Notes under the pieces: model-generated
What the model was told of the DNA's origin: nothing
The model's database searches: none
The model's input: the letters and a program-made list of their open reading frames with translations, nothing else
Program-made: the position numbers and the translations under genes
Shown: positions 28,103 through 36,325 of the stretch, piece by piece
Layout of the letters: every line of letters starts with the position of its first letter
How positions within the stretch are numbered: the stretch's first letter is position 1
From: an uncultured Winogradskyella sp.
GTDB taxonomy: Bacteria > Bacteroidota > Bacteroidia > Flavobacteriales > Flavobacteriaceae
Assembly: GCF_947498345.1 (NCBI RefSeq)
Contig: NZ_CANMJY010000013.1
Coordinates: 1 to 64,000, forward strand
Direction of reading: 5' to 3'
Length of the DNA stretch: 64,000 bases

Positions 28103-29104
28103 ATGAAAGGTATTTTATTAACAGTTTTTTTATGTTTTAATTCAATTTTATTATGTCAAACAACAGCCATACCTGACTCTAATTTTGAACAAGCTCTTAT
28201 AGATTTAGGGATAGATTCTAACGGACTCAATGGAAATATTCTTAACTCAGACGCTCAGGCTGTAACCGTATTAGATTTAGAAGGAAGCTGTAATTGTGAT
28301 GGAATTGATAATATGACTGGAATAGAAGCTTTTATTAACCTTACTAGTTTAACTGCAGGGTTAAACTCTTTTTCTAATATAGACCTAAGCTCAAATATAT
28401 TATTGGAATACGTAAGTATTGCATTTGGAAGTTTGACATCTATTAATTTAAGTCAAAATACCAATTTAATAGAATTACGATTAAGTTATAATGCTCTTCA
28501 AGATCTTGATTTATCAAATGTTACATCTCTAGAAATTTTTGGCGGATTTTCATGTGGAGTTTCTGCGATTGATTTTTCACAAAACTTAGCTTTAGAAAAA
28601 CTCTATTTTAGTGAAAATGATATAACAGAATTAGATTTAACTCAAAACATCAACTTAACTGATGTTTATCTAAATGATTGTTCCCTTGAGAGTTTAGATG
28701 TTCGAAATGGGACTAATACAAATATTACTAACTTTAGAGTTCTTAACAACCCCAATTTAACCTGTATTCAAGTAGATGATGCCGTATATAGTTCTACGAA
28801 CTGGACTAATATTGATTCACAAACAAGTTTTAGTGAAGATTGCGATAATTTAAGTATCAATGAATATAAGGAATCTTTCGCAAAAATATTTCCAAATCCA
28901 GCAAATGATAAAGTATATATAAATATCAAAAATAATTCAAATTATATATTAATGGATATCCAAGGAAAATACATAAACAAAGGGCAATTATACACAGGTA
29001 CTAATAATCTTAAGATTGCCAATTTAGTAGAAGGGATTTACTTTTTGAAAATATCCTCGGGTAATATCAGTACTACTAAAAAAATAATTAAGAAAGTAAA
29101 TTAG
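28103..29104 (+). CDS. Leucine-rich-repeat secreted protein with T9SS sorting domain
   Basis: A 333-residue protein with a signal peptide (residues 1-18, LLC-Q). The N-terminal segment IPDSNFEQALIDLGIDSNG is the usual cap of bacterial LRR surface proteins in this phylum. Residues about 55-215 contain LRR units of the form LxxLDLSxNxxLxxLxL. The last 80 residues are a T9SS type A sorting domain (KIFPNPANDKVYI, then LVEGIYFLKISSG, ending KKIIKKVN). It should be exported by Sec, then moved across the outer membrane by the T9SS. Ligand unknown. Confidence 0.85.
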   Translation: MKGILLTVFLCFNSILLCQTTAIPDSNFEQALIDLGIDSNGLNGNILNSDAQAVTVLDLEGSCNCDGIDNMTGIEAFINLTSLTAGLNSFSNIDLSSNILLEYVSIAFGSLTSINLSQNTNLIELRLSYNALQDLDLSNVTSLEIFGGFSCGVSAIDFSQNLALEKLYFSENDITELDLTQNINLTDVYLNDCSLESLDVRNGTNTNITNFRVLNNPNLTCIQVDDAVYSSTNWTNIDSQTSFSEDCDNLSINEYKESFAKIFPNPANDKVYINIKNNSNYILMDIQGKYINKGQLYTGTNNLKIANLVEGIYFLKISSGNISTTKKIIKKVN

Positions 29105-29155
29105 TTCATTTCTAGACTAAATAATAATACATCGATATTATTTTCGAGAGATTGT

Positions 29156-29746
29156 TTAAAGCTCTTGCATTAAATCCTCAATCCGCAAACGACGGGAATA
29201 GTCATTTTCATTGACGTCTCTAACAAAACAATAAGCACTAATCTCTTCGTTCTTTACTTTTTCTGAGAGCTCTTCAACTGTATTTGGTCCAAATTCTTCA
29301 GATTCTGAGATGTAATAGAATTCGTGATCATATATAATATTACTAACTTTTTTCCTGTATTTTTCTTTTAAGAAGGACTTTATGTCTTCAACAGAGTTAA
29401 GCTCATCCTCATAATTTGTAGTATTAATATAAAGCGCAAATTCTTGCTTGTCTTGGTGGTTTAATACTAAGATATCATCATCTTTAAAATACGCTTTTAC
29501 TGTTATAATACCATCTTCGGTTTCAATGGTAAATATATTTTGAATATTCAGCGTCCAAGATGTTTTAATAGAGGCATCTTTTCGTTCAATTTCCAGAATA
29601 TTATCTTTCCGAAACGTATAAACGGCTTTCTTTTTTGAAATGCCATTTACTAAAACCCATTGCTGATTGATAAAATGAGAATCATGATGACGCTCATAAT
29701 CAAAAGGTTTTAAATTAGGAATGGTGTTGTGTAGATAATCGTTCAT
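29156..29746 (-). CDS. Unknown cytoplasmic protein with GYF_2-like C-terminus
   Basis: A 196-residue soluble protein without a signal peptide. Residues about 20-125 look like a lipocalin- or PH-like beta-domain (WVLVNGISKKKAVYTF, SIKTSWTLNI). Residues about 140-190 resemble a GYF_2 domain, with FYYISESEEFGPNTVEELSE in the position of the YYxxxGxxxGPxxxxEL consensus. GYF_2 domains usually mediate protein-protein contacts. It sits 69 nt upstream of the LytTR regulator in the same direction, i.e. downstream of it in the transcript, and may be part of that unit. No firm function. Confidence 0.6.
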   Translation of the reverse strand: MNDYLHNTIPNLKPFDYERHHDSHFINQQWVLVNGISKKKAVYTFRKDNILEIERKDASIKTSWTLNIQNIFTIETEDGIITVKAYFKDDDILVLNHQDKQEFALYINTTNYEDELNSVEDIKSFLKEKYRKKVSNIIYDHEFYYISESEEFGPNTVEELSEKVKNEEISAYCFVRDVNENDYSRRLRIEDLMQEL

Positions 29747-29815
29747 TAAGCGGTTAAATAATTATAGTCAGAGACTATGATAACGTTAGATTTGGGCTTT
29801 TAATATCTACTAAAG

Positions 29816-30547
29816 TTAAAATTTTTCGAGATGTTTCAAAACTTCTTTCTTATAACTTCGACTAATGGGTAAAGCTTTTCGATTAACTGTAATATCCTCA
29901 TTTGTAAAGGATTGAATTTTCGATAAACGGATAATATAAGAACGGTGAATTCTTAAAAACTCATCATTAGGAAGTTTTGCTCCAATAGCACTTATAGTTT
30001 CGCGAGTTACAATCGTATTTCTTGTACTTAGCGTGGTTGATGTGTCGGTGTAAATTTTTATATAATCGCTATGGCTTTCAATATATAGTATGCTGCTAAA
30101 ATCTATCTTTAGCATTCTTCGATTAGAACGTACAAATATAAAGTCATTAGAATCTCTAATTTCGGTTACTGTATTTTTTGAAGCAGTATTTACTTCAAAA
30201 TAACGATTTATCGCTTTCAACAAACGTTCAAAAGCAATAGGTTTTAATAGATAATCTATAGCTTGTAAATCAAAACCTTCAACAGCATAATCTCTGTAAG
30301 CAGTCGTAAAAATGATTTTTATGTTTTTGTTTATGGATTTCGCAAACGCTATACCAGATATCTCTGGCATGTTAATATCTAAAAATACTAAATCGACTTT
30401 GTTATTGTTAATAAAATTAAAGGCTTCAATAGCATTTTTGCATTGAGAAATAACGTCTATATTATCTATTCTAGATATATGTGTGGCAATGATATCTCTG
30501 GCTATAGCTTCGTCATCAACAATTATGCAAGATACTGGTTTAGTCAT
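29816..30547 (-). CDS. LytTR-family response regulator
   Basis: A 243-residue DNA-binding response regulator. The receiver domain (1-120) has the acidic pair in VDDE, phospho-acceptor Asp57 in VFLDINMPEISG, TTAYRDYAVEGF and the Lys in LLKP. A LytTR domain (about 140-240) has FVRSNRRMLKI, ILYIESHSDYIKIY and FLRIHRSYIIRL. It overlaps the kinase gene by 8 nt, confirming the pair. Targets are unknown; LytTR regulators often control envelope or polysaccharide genes. Confidence 0.95.
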   Translation of the reverse strand: MTKPVSCIIVDDEAIARDIIATHISRIDNIDVISQCKNAIEAFNFINNNKVDLVFLDINMPEISGIAFAKSINKNIKIIFTTAYRDYAVEGFDLQAIDYLLKPIAFERLLKAINRYFEVNTASKNTVTEIRDSNDFIFVRSNRRMLKIDFSSILYIESHSDYIKIYTDTSTTLSTRNTIVTRETISAIGAKLPNDEFLRIHRSYIIRLSKIQSFTNEDITVNRKALPISRSYKKEVLKHLEKF

Positions 30548-31610
30548 TAGCTATGTTAGATTTAGTATTGATCCGTAATACAGCTGTAAATTCTGATTCA
30601 CGATTAGCGATTTGTAAATTGTATTGATCTGGGTAAAGTAACTCTAAGCGTTTTTTAATGTTATCTAAGCCAAGGCCTTCATTAGAGCTAGAGCTTTCTG
30701 TACTACTATTTTTTATACTGAATACTACAAAGTTTGATTGTGCTTCTATAGTAATAGTAATATTTAGTATTCCATCAATAATGACGCCATGCTTAAAACT
30801 ATTTTCAACAAAAGGTATAAAGAGCATGGGCGCGATTTCTAGATCATCAACATTTAAGCTTTTTTTTATGTTGACTTTTAGGGTATCATTAAAACGCATT
30901 TGCTCTAGACTTACATAATCTTCTATATGATTAATTTCTTGTTGTAAACTTACAAGGGGTTTATCAACCTGATACAATAGGTAGTCTAAGAGGTTAGAAA
31001 GCTTTAGTATCATTTCTGGTGTTTCTTCGGCCTTTTTTAAAGCATAGCCATACATAGTGTTTAGTGTATTAAACAAAAAATGTGGATGAATCTGCATCTT
31101 TAAATATTTTAGCTCTTGTTCTTTTAATTTGAGTTGTGCCTCTAAGATTTTAGCTTTAAGTGTTTTAGTTTTATTAGACGCTATAATATTTAATTTCATG
31201 AGCTTAAAACCACTTACAATGAAAGTCACAAGGTATATTCCTGTCATTACAAAAAGAATGTTTCTTGTAATAGGGTTCATATTGCTGTATTCGAAATTTG
31301 ATATATAAATGAGGCTAAAAAATATAGATACCATTACTAAGTAAGCAGAAATGATGAGCGTATATATACTATAAAGCACAAAATGATAATAACGTTTTGT
31401 AATCAGATAATCAGGGATTAACTTGTAAATAGAGACATAGGTTAAGGCAATGGTAATAGGCATTAAAAAGAGTGAATAGATTAAGGTATTGTTAAAGTTA
31501 CTGCTGCCTACACCAAAAAAATAAGTGAAAAATAAGAGGACAACACACCAAAACAGAATGTGAAGCATTCCTTGCCCTGTTTTTTTTAGTATAAATTTCC
31601 TGGTTAACAT
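30540..31610 (-). CDS. LytS/YehU-type sensor histidine kinase
   Basis: A 356-residue membrane kinase with four hydrophobic helices (about 15-35, 42-62, 78-105, 118-140), a coiled linker (145-170) and a His_kinase domain. The phospho-acceptor is His175 in KMQIHPHFLFNTLN. The ATPase domain has the N-box FVENSFKHG and the G-box EGLGLDNIKKRLELLY. There is no periplasmic sensor domain, so the signal is probably sensed in the membrane. It is the first gene of an operon with the LytTR regulator. The upstream gap 31611-31876 holds no gene, and no site stood out. Confidence 0.95.
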   Translation of the reverse strand: MLTRKFILKKTGQGMLHILFWCVVLLFFTYFFGVGSSNFNNTLIYSLFLMPITIALTYVSIYKLIPDYLITKRYYHFVLYSIYTLIISAYLVMVSIFFSLIYISNFEYSNMNPITRNILFVMTGIYLVTFIVSGFKLMKLNIIASNKTKTLKAKILEAQLKLKEQELKYLKMQIHPHFLFNTLNTMYGYALKKAEETPEMILKLSNLLDYLLYQVDKPLVSLQQEINHIEDYVSLEQMRFNDTLKVNIKKSLNVDDLEIAPMLFIPFVENSFKHGVIIDGILNITITIEAQSNFVVFSIKNSSTESSSSNEGLGLDNIKKRLELLYPDQYNLQIANRESEFTAVLRINTKSNIAND

Positions 31611-31876
31611 TCATTAAACTTAGCAATACAATAATACTATATTTTTAAATCGAATCGTCAGTTTGTAGATGAACGACGGAATTAGCTATGGATTTAACAT
31701 TTGGTTATATCAAGAACTAAAAAGGTCATCTGTCGCAAAACTTAATTTAGTATCAAAGTTGTTAATAGATTTGATCCTGTAATCAAAAAACAACAGTAGA
31801 TAATAGTATTTATATAAAGCCTATTTCTCATCAATTAAAACTCATGATTAAAAAACTATAACTAAATTTATAAACT

Positions 31877-32275
31877 ATGAATTCACTAATTATTACAAAT
31901 CAATTTGCTGATCGTTTTTCAGAGGGAGGTCCCTTTTTTATGACATTAATACTATTATGTTTATTATTATCAATAGTATTATTGATAATAGGTTTCCTAA
32001 ATATAAAGAAGAGCCCACAGAAATCTCAAAAAATGCTAAGACTTGTTGTTGATGCCAGTTTGCTAGGATTGGTAATAGGGTTTTTAGCATCAGTAATTGG
32101 TTTAATTACTGCTTTTGATTCTGTAGAAGCTATGGGAGACCCAAATCCTGCTATATTCGCAGGTGGATTAAAAGTATCTTTATTAACTGCAACATTTGGT
32201 TTGTTCTCGTTTGTAATAGCAAGGTTTGGTATTCTCATTTTAAGATGGGTTATAAATTCTGAAAATAGAAAATAA
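31877..32275 (+). CDS. MotA/TolQ/ExbB-like small membrane protein
   Basis: A 132-residue membrane protein with three hydrophobic segments (about 18-42, 53-78, 92-125). The C-terminal half resembles the MotA/TolQ/ExbB proton-channel core: LVIGFLASVIGLITAFDSVEA, then FAGGLKVSLLTATFGLF, in the position of the TVxGLxxAF and GIxxALxTTxxGL motifs. It is shorter than ExbB/TolQ (about 200-230) and has no ExbD/TolR-like partner next to it, so it is perhaps a minimal or orphan channel. Regulation is not visible. Confidence 0.65.
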   Translation: MNSLIITNQFADRFSEGGPFFMTLILLCLLLSIVLLIIGFLNIKKSPQKSQKMLRLVVDASLLGLVIGFLASVIGLITAFDSVEAMGDPNPAIFAGGLKVSLLTATFGLFSFVIARFGILILRWVINSENRK

Positions 32276-32318
32276 CCTCGTTCTAGCTTTAGTCTCTAAT
32301 CTATAGTTTAAGATGTAA

Positions 32319-32477
32319 AACTTCAATCAAGTCAAAAATGCGAATGCATATAATTCTATGGCAGATTTTTATTTAAATATTAAGGATAAAGAACAAGCCA
32401 TGATCTATCTAAAAAAAGCCTATGAAATAAGCAGTAATGCCAAATATTTAGACAGGATAAGGAATCTTAAAAACTAG
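32319..32477 (+). pseudogene. C-terminal remnant of a TPR-containing protein gene
   Basis: An open frame of 53 codons without a proper start reads NQVKNANAYNSMADFYLNI and then KDKEQAMIYLKKAYEIS to a TAG at 32475. This is a clear single TPR unit, of the type ending many serine hydrolase or penicillin-binding-like proteins in this phylum. No upstream domains remain. A 39-codon ORF from ATG 32358 is also possible, but the TPR motif begins before it, so I call it a decayed gene end. It sits directly before a strong terminator that probably belonged to the lost gene. Confidence 0.6.
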
Positions 32478-32489
32478 AAATTCCATTTT

Positions 32490-32520
32490 AAAAAAGCGAA
32501 CTTATAAAGTTCGCTTTTTT
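32490..32520 (+). terminator. Strong terminator after the TPR remnant
   Basis: AAAAAAGCGAACTT (32490-32503) pairs perfectly with AAGTTCGCTTTTTT (32507-32520) across a 3-nt loop. It works in either direction. Confidence 0.88.
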
Positions 32521-32564
32521 TATGCAGAAGCGTTTTATTCAGTAGTTTTGCTAAAAGCTTTATT

Positions 32565-32969
32565 ATGGAAGAACTTACGCTTACGACTCCTGCACTTTTA
32601 TTCTCGGCAATATCTCTAATAATGTTAGCTTATACCAATCGATTTCTGGCTTATGCAGCAGTAATAAGAAACTTAAGTGATAAGTATCTAGAGAAGAAGG
32701 AAGACTCATTAATACGGCAAATTGATAACCTCAAGCTAAGACTTAATTTAACACGCTGGATGCAAATTTTTGGAATTTCTAGTCTTTTGTTATGTGTACT
32801 TACCATGTTTTTAATTTATATAGATCAACATATGTTAGCTGTTTGGGTTTTTGGTGTCGCCTTAATATTACTTATCTTATCATTAGCTTTTTTAATAAGG
32901 GAAATTCAAATTTCAACAAGAGCATTAGCACACCATTTAAGTGACATGGAGGCAGATTTAAAAAAGTAA
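32565..32969 (+). CDS. DUF2721 membrane protein
   Basis: A 134-residue protein of the DUF2721 family. It has an N-terminal membrane helix (9-27), a charged cytosolic segment with NRFLAYAAVIRNLSDKYL, and two more helices (about 66-86, 90-112). The C-terminus is helical and charged (REIQISTRALAHHL). Function is unknown for the family. No promoter was identified in the 44 nt after the preceding terminator. Confidence 0.8.
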   Translation: MEELTLTTPALLFSAISLIMLAYTNRFLAYAAVIRNLSDKYLEKKEDSLIRQIDNLKLRLNLTRWMQIFGISSLLLCVLTMFLIYIDQHMLAVWVFGVALILLILSLAFLIREIQISTRALAHHLSDMEADLKK

Positions 32970-33055
32970 GATTTTTTTAAAAAATATGTGACTTAGTTAA
33001 AATGGTTGTGTCTTAAAAGAATAACTAACCAAGTTAAAACGAACTAACAAATAAA

Positions 33056-33643
33056 TTGACAACAGACGCTGTTCATAGCCTAACCGATGAAGCGCTAGTA
33101 GAAGCAATCGTAAAAACCAACGACACCTTGTTGTTTGAAGTGTTGTACGATAGATATGCTACTATGGTATATAATAAATGCTATGGATTTGCTAATGGTG
33201 TCGATGAAGCCAAAGATCTAACACAAGATGTTTTTTTAAGAGTCTTTGTAAAACTGGCAAGCTTTAAGGGGAAATCAAAATTTTCTACATGGTTATATGC
33301 TTTTACTTATAATCATTGTGTAAATTATGTGACCAGAAACACAGCCAAAAAGATTGAAAAAAAATCGATAAGTTCTGATAGTATTGAAAACATAAGAGAA
33401 GATGTAGATTCTACACACGAATTTGAAAGCATGCGTGTAGAAAAATTGAAGAAGGTAATGGAGTTGATTTCACCAGAGGAGAAGATGATTTTATTACTAA
33501 AATATCAAGATAATTTATCAATTAAAGAATTATCTCAAGCACTAGATATTGGCGAAAGCGCAGTTAAAATGCGTTTAAAAAGAGCAAAAGAAAAACTTGT
33601 ACTTAAGTACGATAACTATACGAAAGATGGAAAATCCATTTAA
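33056..33643 (+). CDS. ECF-type RNA polymerase sigma factor
   Basis: A 195-residue sigma-70-family protein with region 2 (LLFEVLYDRYATMVYNKCYG, then DLTQDVFLRVF and FSTWLYAFTYNHCVNY) and region 4 (ISPEEKMILLLKYQDNLSIK, then IGESAVKMRLKRAKEKL). The start is TTG at 33056; no in-frame ATG or GTG fits better. Its own leader has GTGACTTAG near 32991 and GTCTTA near 33010, which might be an autoregulatory ECF-type promoter (weak inference). The next small gene overlaps its 3' end by 17 nt, the usual arrangement for a regulatory partner. Confidence 0.92.
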   Translation: MTTDAVHSLTDEALVEAIVKTNDTLLFEVLYDRYATMVYNKCYGFANGVDEAKDLTQDVFLRVFVKLASFKGKSKFSTWLYAFTYNHCVNYVTRNTAKKIEKKSISSDSIENIREDVDSTHEFESMRVEKLKKVMELISPEEKMILLLKYQDNLSIKELSQALDIGESAVKMRLKRAKEKLVLKYDNYTKDGKSI

Positions 33644-33800
33644 GCAAATAAATCAGCCTTTAAAAGAGGTTCCGGCAGAGCTCAAAGGTAAAGTCATGCA
33701 CGATATTGCAATGGCAAAGTTGTTTATGGAACTAGCCGAATTGTTTTCGTATAATATCAGTCATATCATTGATAGTGTAACAAGTAATAGAAAAAAGTAA
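33627..33800 (+). CDS. Small protein overlapping the sigma-factor gene
   Basis: A 57-residue protein starting at ATG 33627 inside the sigma gene and ending at 33800. The sequence MENPFKQINQPLKEVPAELK is typical of the cytosolic N-terminus of membrane anti-sigma factors (compare PLKEVPxxLKxKV). Here only a short amphipathic helix (about 28-50) follows and there is no membrane span. It may be a truncated or soluble sigma-interacting protein. A longer in-frame start at 33597 was rejected because the coupled ATG is better placed. Confidence 0.7.
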   Translation: MENPFKQINQPLKEVPAELKGKVMHDIAMAKLFMELAELFSYNISHIIDSVTSNRKK

Positions 33801-33834
33801 TACTTAATAAACCCTAACATTAAAATTATTCAGT

Positions 33835-34668
33835 ATGGAAAAAATAACAAGTTTTAAGGACTCAGCTATGCAATCGCTATCAGCAATGTGGCCTGAGGTT
33901 TCAACATTTGCTCTTAAAGCTCTGGGAGCAATCTTTATTCTAATTATAGGTTGGCTTATAACAAAACTTATAGTTAAAGCGATAAGAAAAGTTTTAAAAC
34001 TGGCTAAGGCTAACAAGCTTGATGATAAGCTTAATAACATTGAAATCATTGAGGGAAAGAAACTCAATTTTGACACAATTAAAATAGTCTCAAAGTTTGT
34101 AAAATGGGTAATGTATATCGTATTACTGATTATGGTGTCTGACGTTATGGGGTTAGAAATTATATCTAATCAAATAAGTGAATTATTATCTTACTTGCCT
34201 CAGTTATTTACTGCTTTAGTCATATTTATACTAGGGTTATTATTTGCCAATTTTGTAAAGAATGGACTAAAATCTCTATTTGAATCTATGGATTTATCTG
34301 GTGGTAAAATGATAAGTCAGGTTGTATTCTTTTTAATACTAACATTTATTTCTATTACAGCGCTTAACCAAGCAGGTATAGATACAGATATTATAACGAG
34401 TAATATAACGATGATACTTGCTGCATTCTTACTAGCTTTTGCTATAGCTGTTGGTTTGGGTGCGAAACATGTGGTAAATAAACTGATGCACACGTTTTAT
34501 GCACGTAAAACATTCGAGGTAGGTCAAAAAATTATTTTCAACGACAAGCGCTACACAATAGATGAAGTAAAAAGCATCTCTGTAGTGTTAAAAAATGAAA
34601 ATGGTAGATTAATAGTGCCAATTAATGATATTACGGAAAATCAAGTACAATTGCAGGACCAACTATAA
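33835..34668 (+). CDS. MscS-family mechanosensitive channel-like protein
   Basis: A 277-residue inner-membrane protein with four hydrophobic helices (about 20-45, 82-105, 112-140, 155-225 in two parts). The conserved TM-helix repeat of the family appears twice (ALKALGAIFILIIGWLITKL and TALVIFILGLLFANFVKN). The MscS pore-lining segment is recognisable as AFAIAVGLGAKHVVNKL, followed by a short beta-domain (FEVGQKIIFNDKRYTIDEV). It is shorter at the C-terminus than E. coli MscS. Role is osmotic protection by family. Confidence 0.85.
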   Translation: MEKITSFKDSAMQSLSAMWPEVSTFALKALGAIFILIIGWLITKLIVKAIRKVLKLAKANKLDDKLNNIEIIEGKKLNFDTIKIVSKFVKWVMYIVLLIMVSDVMGLEIISNQISELLSYLPQLFTALVIFILGLLFANFVKNGLKSLFESMDLSGGKMISQVVFFLILTFISITALNQAGIDTDIITSNITMILAAFLLAFAIAVGLGAKHVVNKLMHTFYARKTFEVGQKIIFNDKRYTIDEVKSISVVLKNENGRLIVPINDITENQVQLQDQL

Positions 34669-34731
34669 GGTTAGGGTTATAGATTTTATTTTGTTATAAA
34701 ATGTGGTCCTGTACGTACTTGACGTGTAAAG

Positions 34732-34756
34732 CCTCTTCATATTGAAGAGGTTTTTT
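34732..34756 (+). terminator. Terminator of the MscS-like gene
   Basis: CCTCTTCA (34732-34739) pairs with TGAAGAGG (34743-34750) across a 3-nt loop, followed by six T. Confidence 0.85.
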
Positions 34757-34851
34757 ACTTTGTAGTATATTATTCCTCAATTCTTTTAATATATAATAAA
34801 ACTAAAGTACTGTGGCATCTTTGAAGGCGACATCTTAGAAAGGATTGAAAT

Positions 34852-36207
34852 TTAACGACGGTTTTTATTTCTTCTATTATAATTTTTATCTCCTCTTGTT
34901 TTTGGCTTTTTGTATTTTTTAGCAATTTCACGACGGTAAGATCCACCTAAATTTTCCTTTTTGTTCTTATCCTTTTTTTCATGAAAAGCTGGTCCTGGTG
35001 CATCTTCATCACGACGCTTTATTGGGTTGTAGTGTTCTTTAATCTGTGGACGCTCTTCTTCAATAAGCTCAGTGGAAATAGATACATCATCAGGTATTTT
35101 TAGAGTTTCAATGCTTATATCCATTAAATCTTCAACACGTTGACGTGCCTCTTGTTCTTTTTCGGTTGAAAACAAAATAGCTATACCTTCTTTTTCCGCA
35201 CGACCAGTTCTACCTATTCTATGCATATAATTTTCAGGATAATCGGGTGTGTCAAAATTGATAACATGCGTTACATCATCAATATCCAAACCTCTAGCCA
35301 TGATATCTGTGGCTACTAAAAGTCTATGTTCGCCTTCTCTGAACTGTTCTATACTGCGTAATCTATAATTTTGCGTTTTGTTTGAATGAATAACACAGGT
35401 CTGATTTGGAAAAAGCATTTCTAATTTATCAAACAAGCGATCTGCCATTTTCTTATAAGCTACAAAAATTAAAACTCTGGAAAATTCATCTTCATCTTGA
35501 AGCAAATGTTCTAGCAAATTAACTTTGGTGTAGAAATTCGGAACATCGTAACGCAATTGCTTAATATTCTCTAAAGGAGTTCCTGAAACGGCAATAGATA
35601 TTTTAGTAGGATTAATAAAGAAATCAGAAATTAGGTCATCAACATCTTTAGTCATTGTCGCTGAGAACATAATATTTTGACGACGTTCTGGAAGAATATC
35701 AAAAATATTCATTAGTTGATGTCTAAAACCTAGATCTAACATTACATCTACTTCATCAATCACCAATCTCTGAATAGATTTTAATTGCAAAACTCTACTC
35801 ACTGCTAAATCATAAAGTCGACCTGGAGTCGCAACGATAATATCTTGACCTTGAGCTACAGCCTGTTTTTGGGTATTGATATTAGTACCTCCATAAACTC
35901 CTAGTATACGATTGTTAATATACTTTGAAAGCTTTTCAATTTCATTTACAACTTGTACAACAAGCTCTCTTGTTGGTACTAAAATTAAAACTCTTGGATT
36001 GTCCTGTTTTGAGTATTTAAGATTGCGCAAAACAGGCAACATGTAAGCAAAGGTTTTACCAGTGCCAGTTTGTGCAATACCGACCACATCTTTACCCGAT
36101 GCTACTACACTAAAAGCTTCTGCCTGAATTGGAGTAGGGCTTTCAAACCCCAAATCGTCAATGGCATTGTATAAAGGAGTATTTAAATTTAAATCTTGAA
36201 ACGTCAC
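34852..36207 (-). CDS. DEAD-box-family RNA helicase with DEVD motif II
   Basis: A 451-residue ATP-dependent RNA helicase. Visible motifs are the Q motif PTPIQ, Walker A AQTGTGKT (45-52), PTREL, GG, TPGR, motif II DEVD (151-154) instead of DEAD, SAT (182-184), and motif VI HRIGRTGR. The C-terminal tail (about 390-451) is very basic with K/R-rich stretches, the RNA-binding extension of RhlE/CsdA-like helicases. Likely role is ribosome assembly or RNA turnover, often cold-linked. It is a single gene with a good -7 element at 36225-36232. Confidence 0.93.
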   Translation of the reverse strand: MTFQDLNLNTPLYNAIDDLGFESPTPIQAEAFSVVASGKDVVGIAQTGTGKTFAYMLPVLRNLKYSKQDNPRVLILVPTRELVVQVVNEIEKLSKYINNRILGVYGGTNINTQKQAVAQGQDIIVATPGRLYDLAVSRVLQLKSIQRLVIDEVDVMLDLGFRHQLMNIFDILPERRQNIMFSATMTKDVDDLISDFFINPTKISIAVSGTPLENIKQLRYDVPNFYTKVNLLEHLLQDEDEFSRVLIFVAYKKMADRLFDKLEMLFPNQTCVIHSNKTQNYRLRSIEQFREGEHRLLVATDIMARGLDIDDVTHVINFDTPDYPENYMHRIGRTGRAEKEGIAILFSTEKEQEARQRVEDLMDISIETLKIPDDVSISTELIEEERPQIKEHYNPIKRRDEDAPGPAFHEKKDKNKKENLGGSYRREIAKKYKKPKTRGDKNYNRRNKNRR

Positions 36208-36224
36208 AATATAATTTTATGAGG

Positions 36225-36232
36225 CAAAGATA
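36225..36232 (-). promoter_or_regulatory. Bacteroidota -7 element of the helicase gene
   Basis: On the minus strand TATCTTTG, a perfect TAnnTTTG, lies 17 nt before the ATG at 36207. No TTG was found at the right -33 distance, so the upstream part is weak. Confidence 0.5.
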
Positions 36233-36325
36233 CACTTTACTTTTTGGTATAATTTTAGCATTATAAAATTGAGCATATTTTATTTGGAGACTAAAATTCG
36301 GTAAATTGCGCTAATTATTTTTCTA

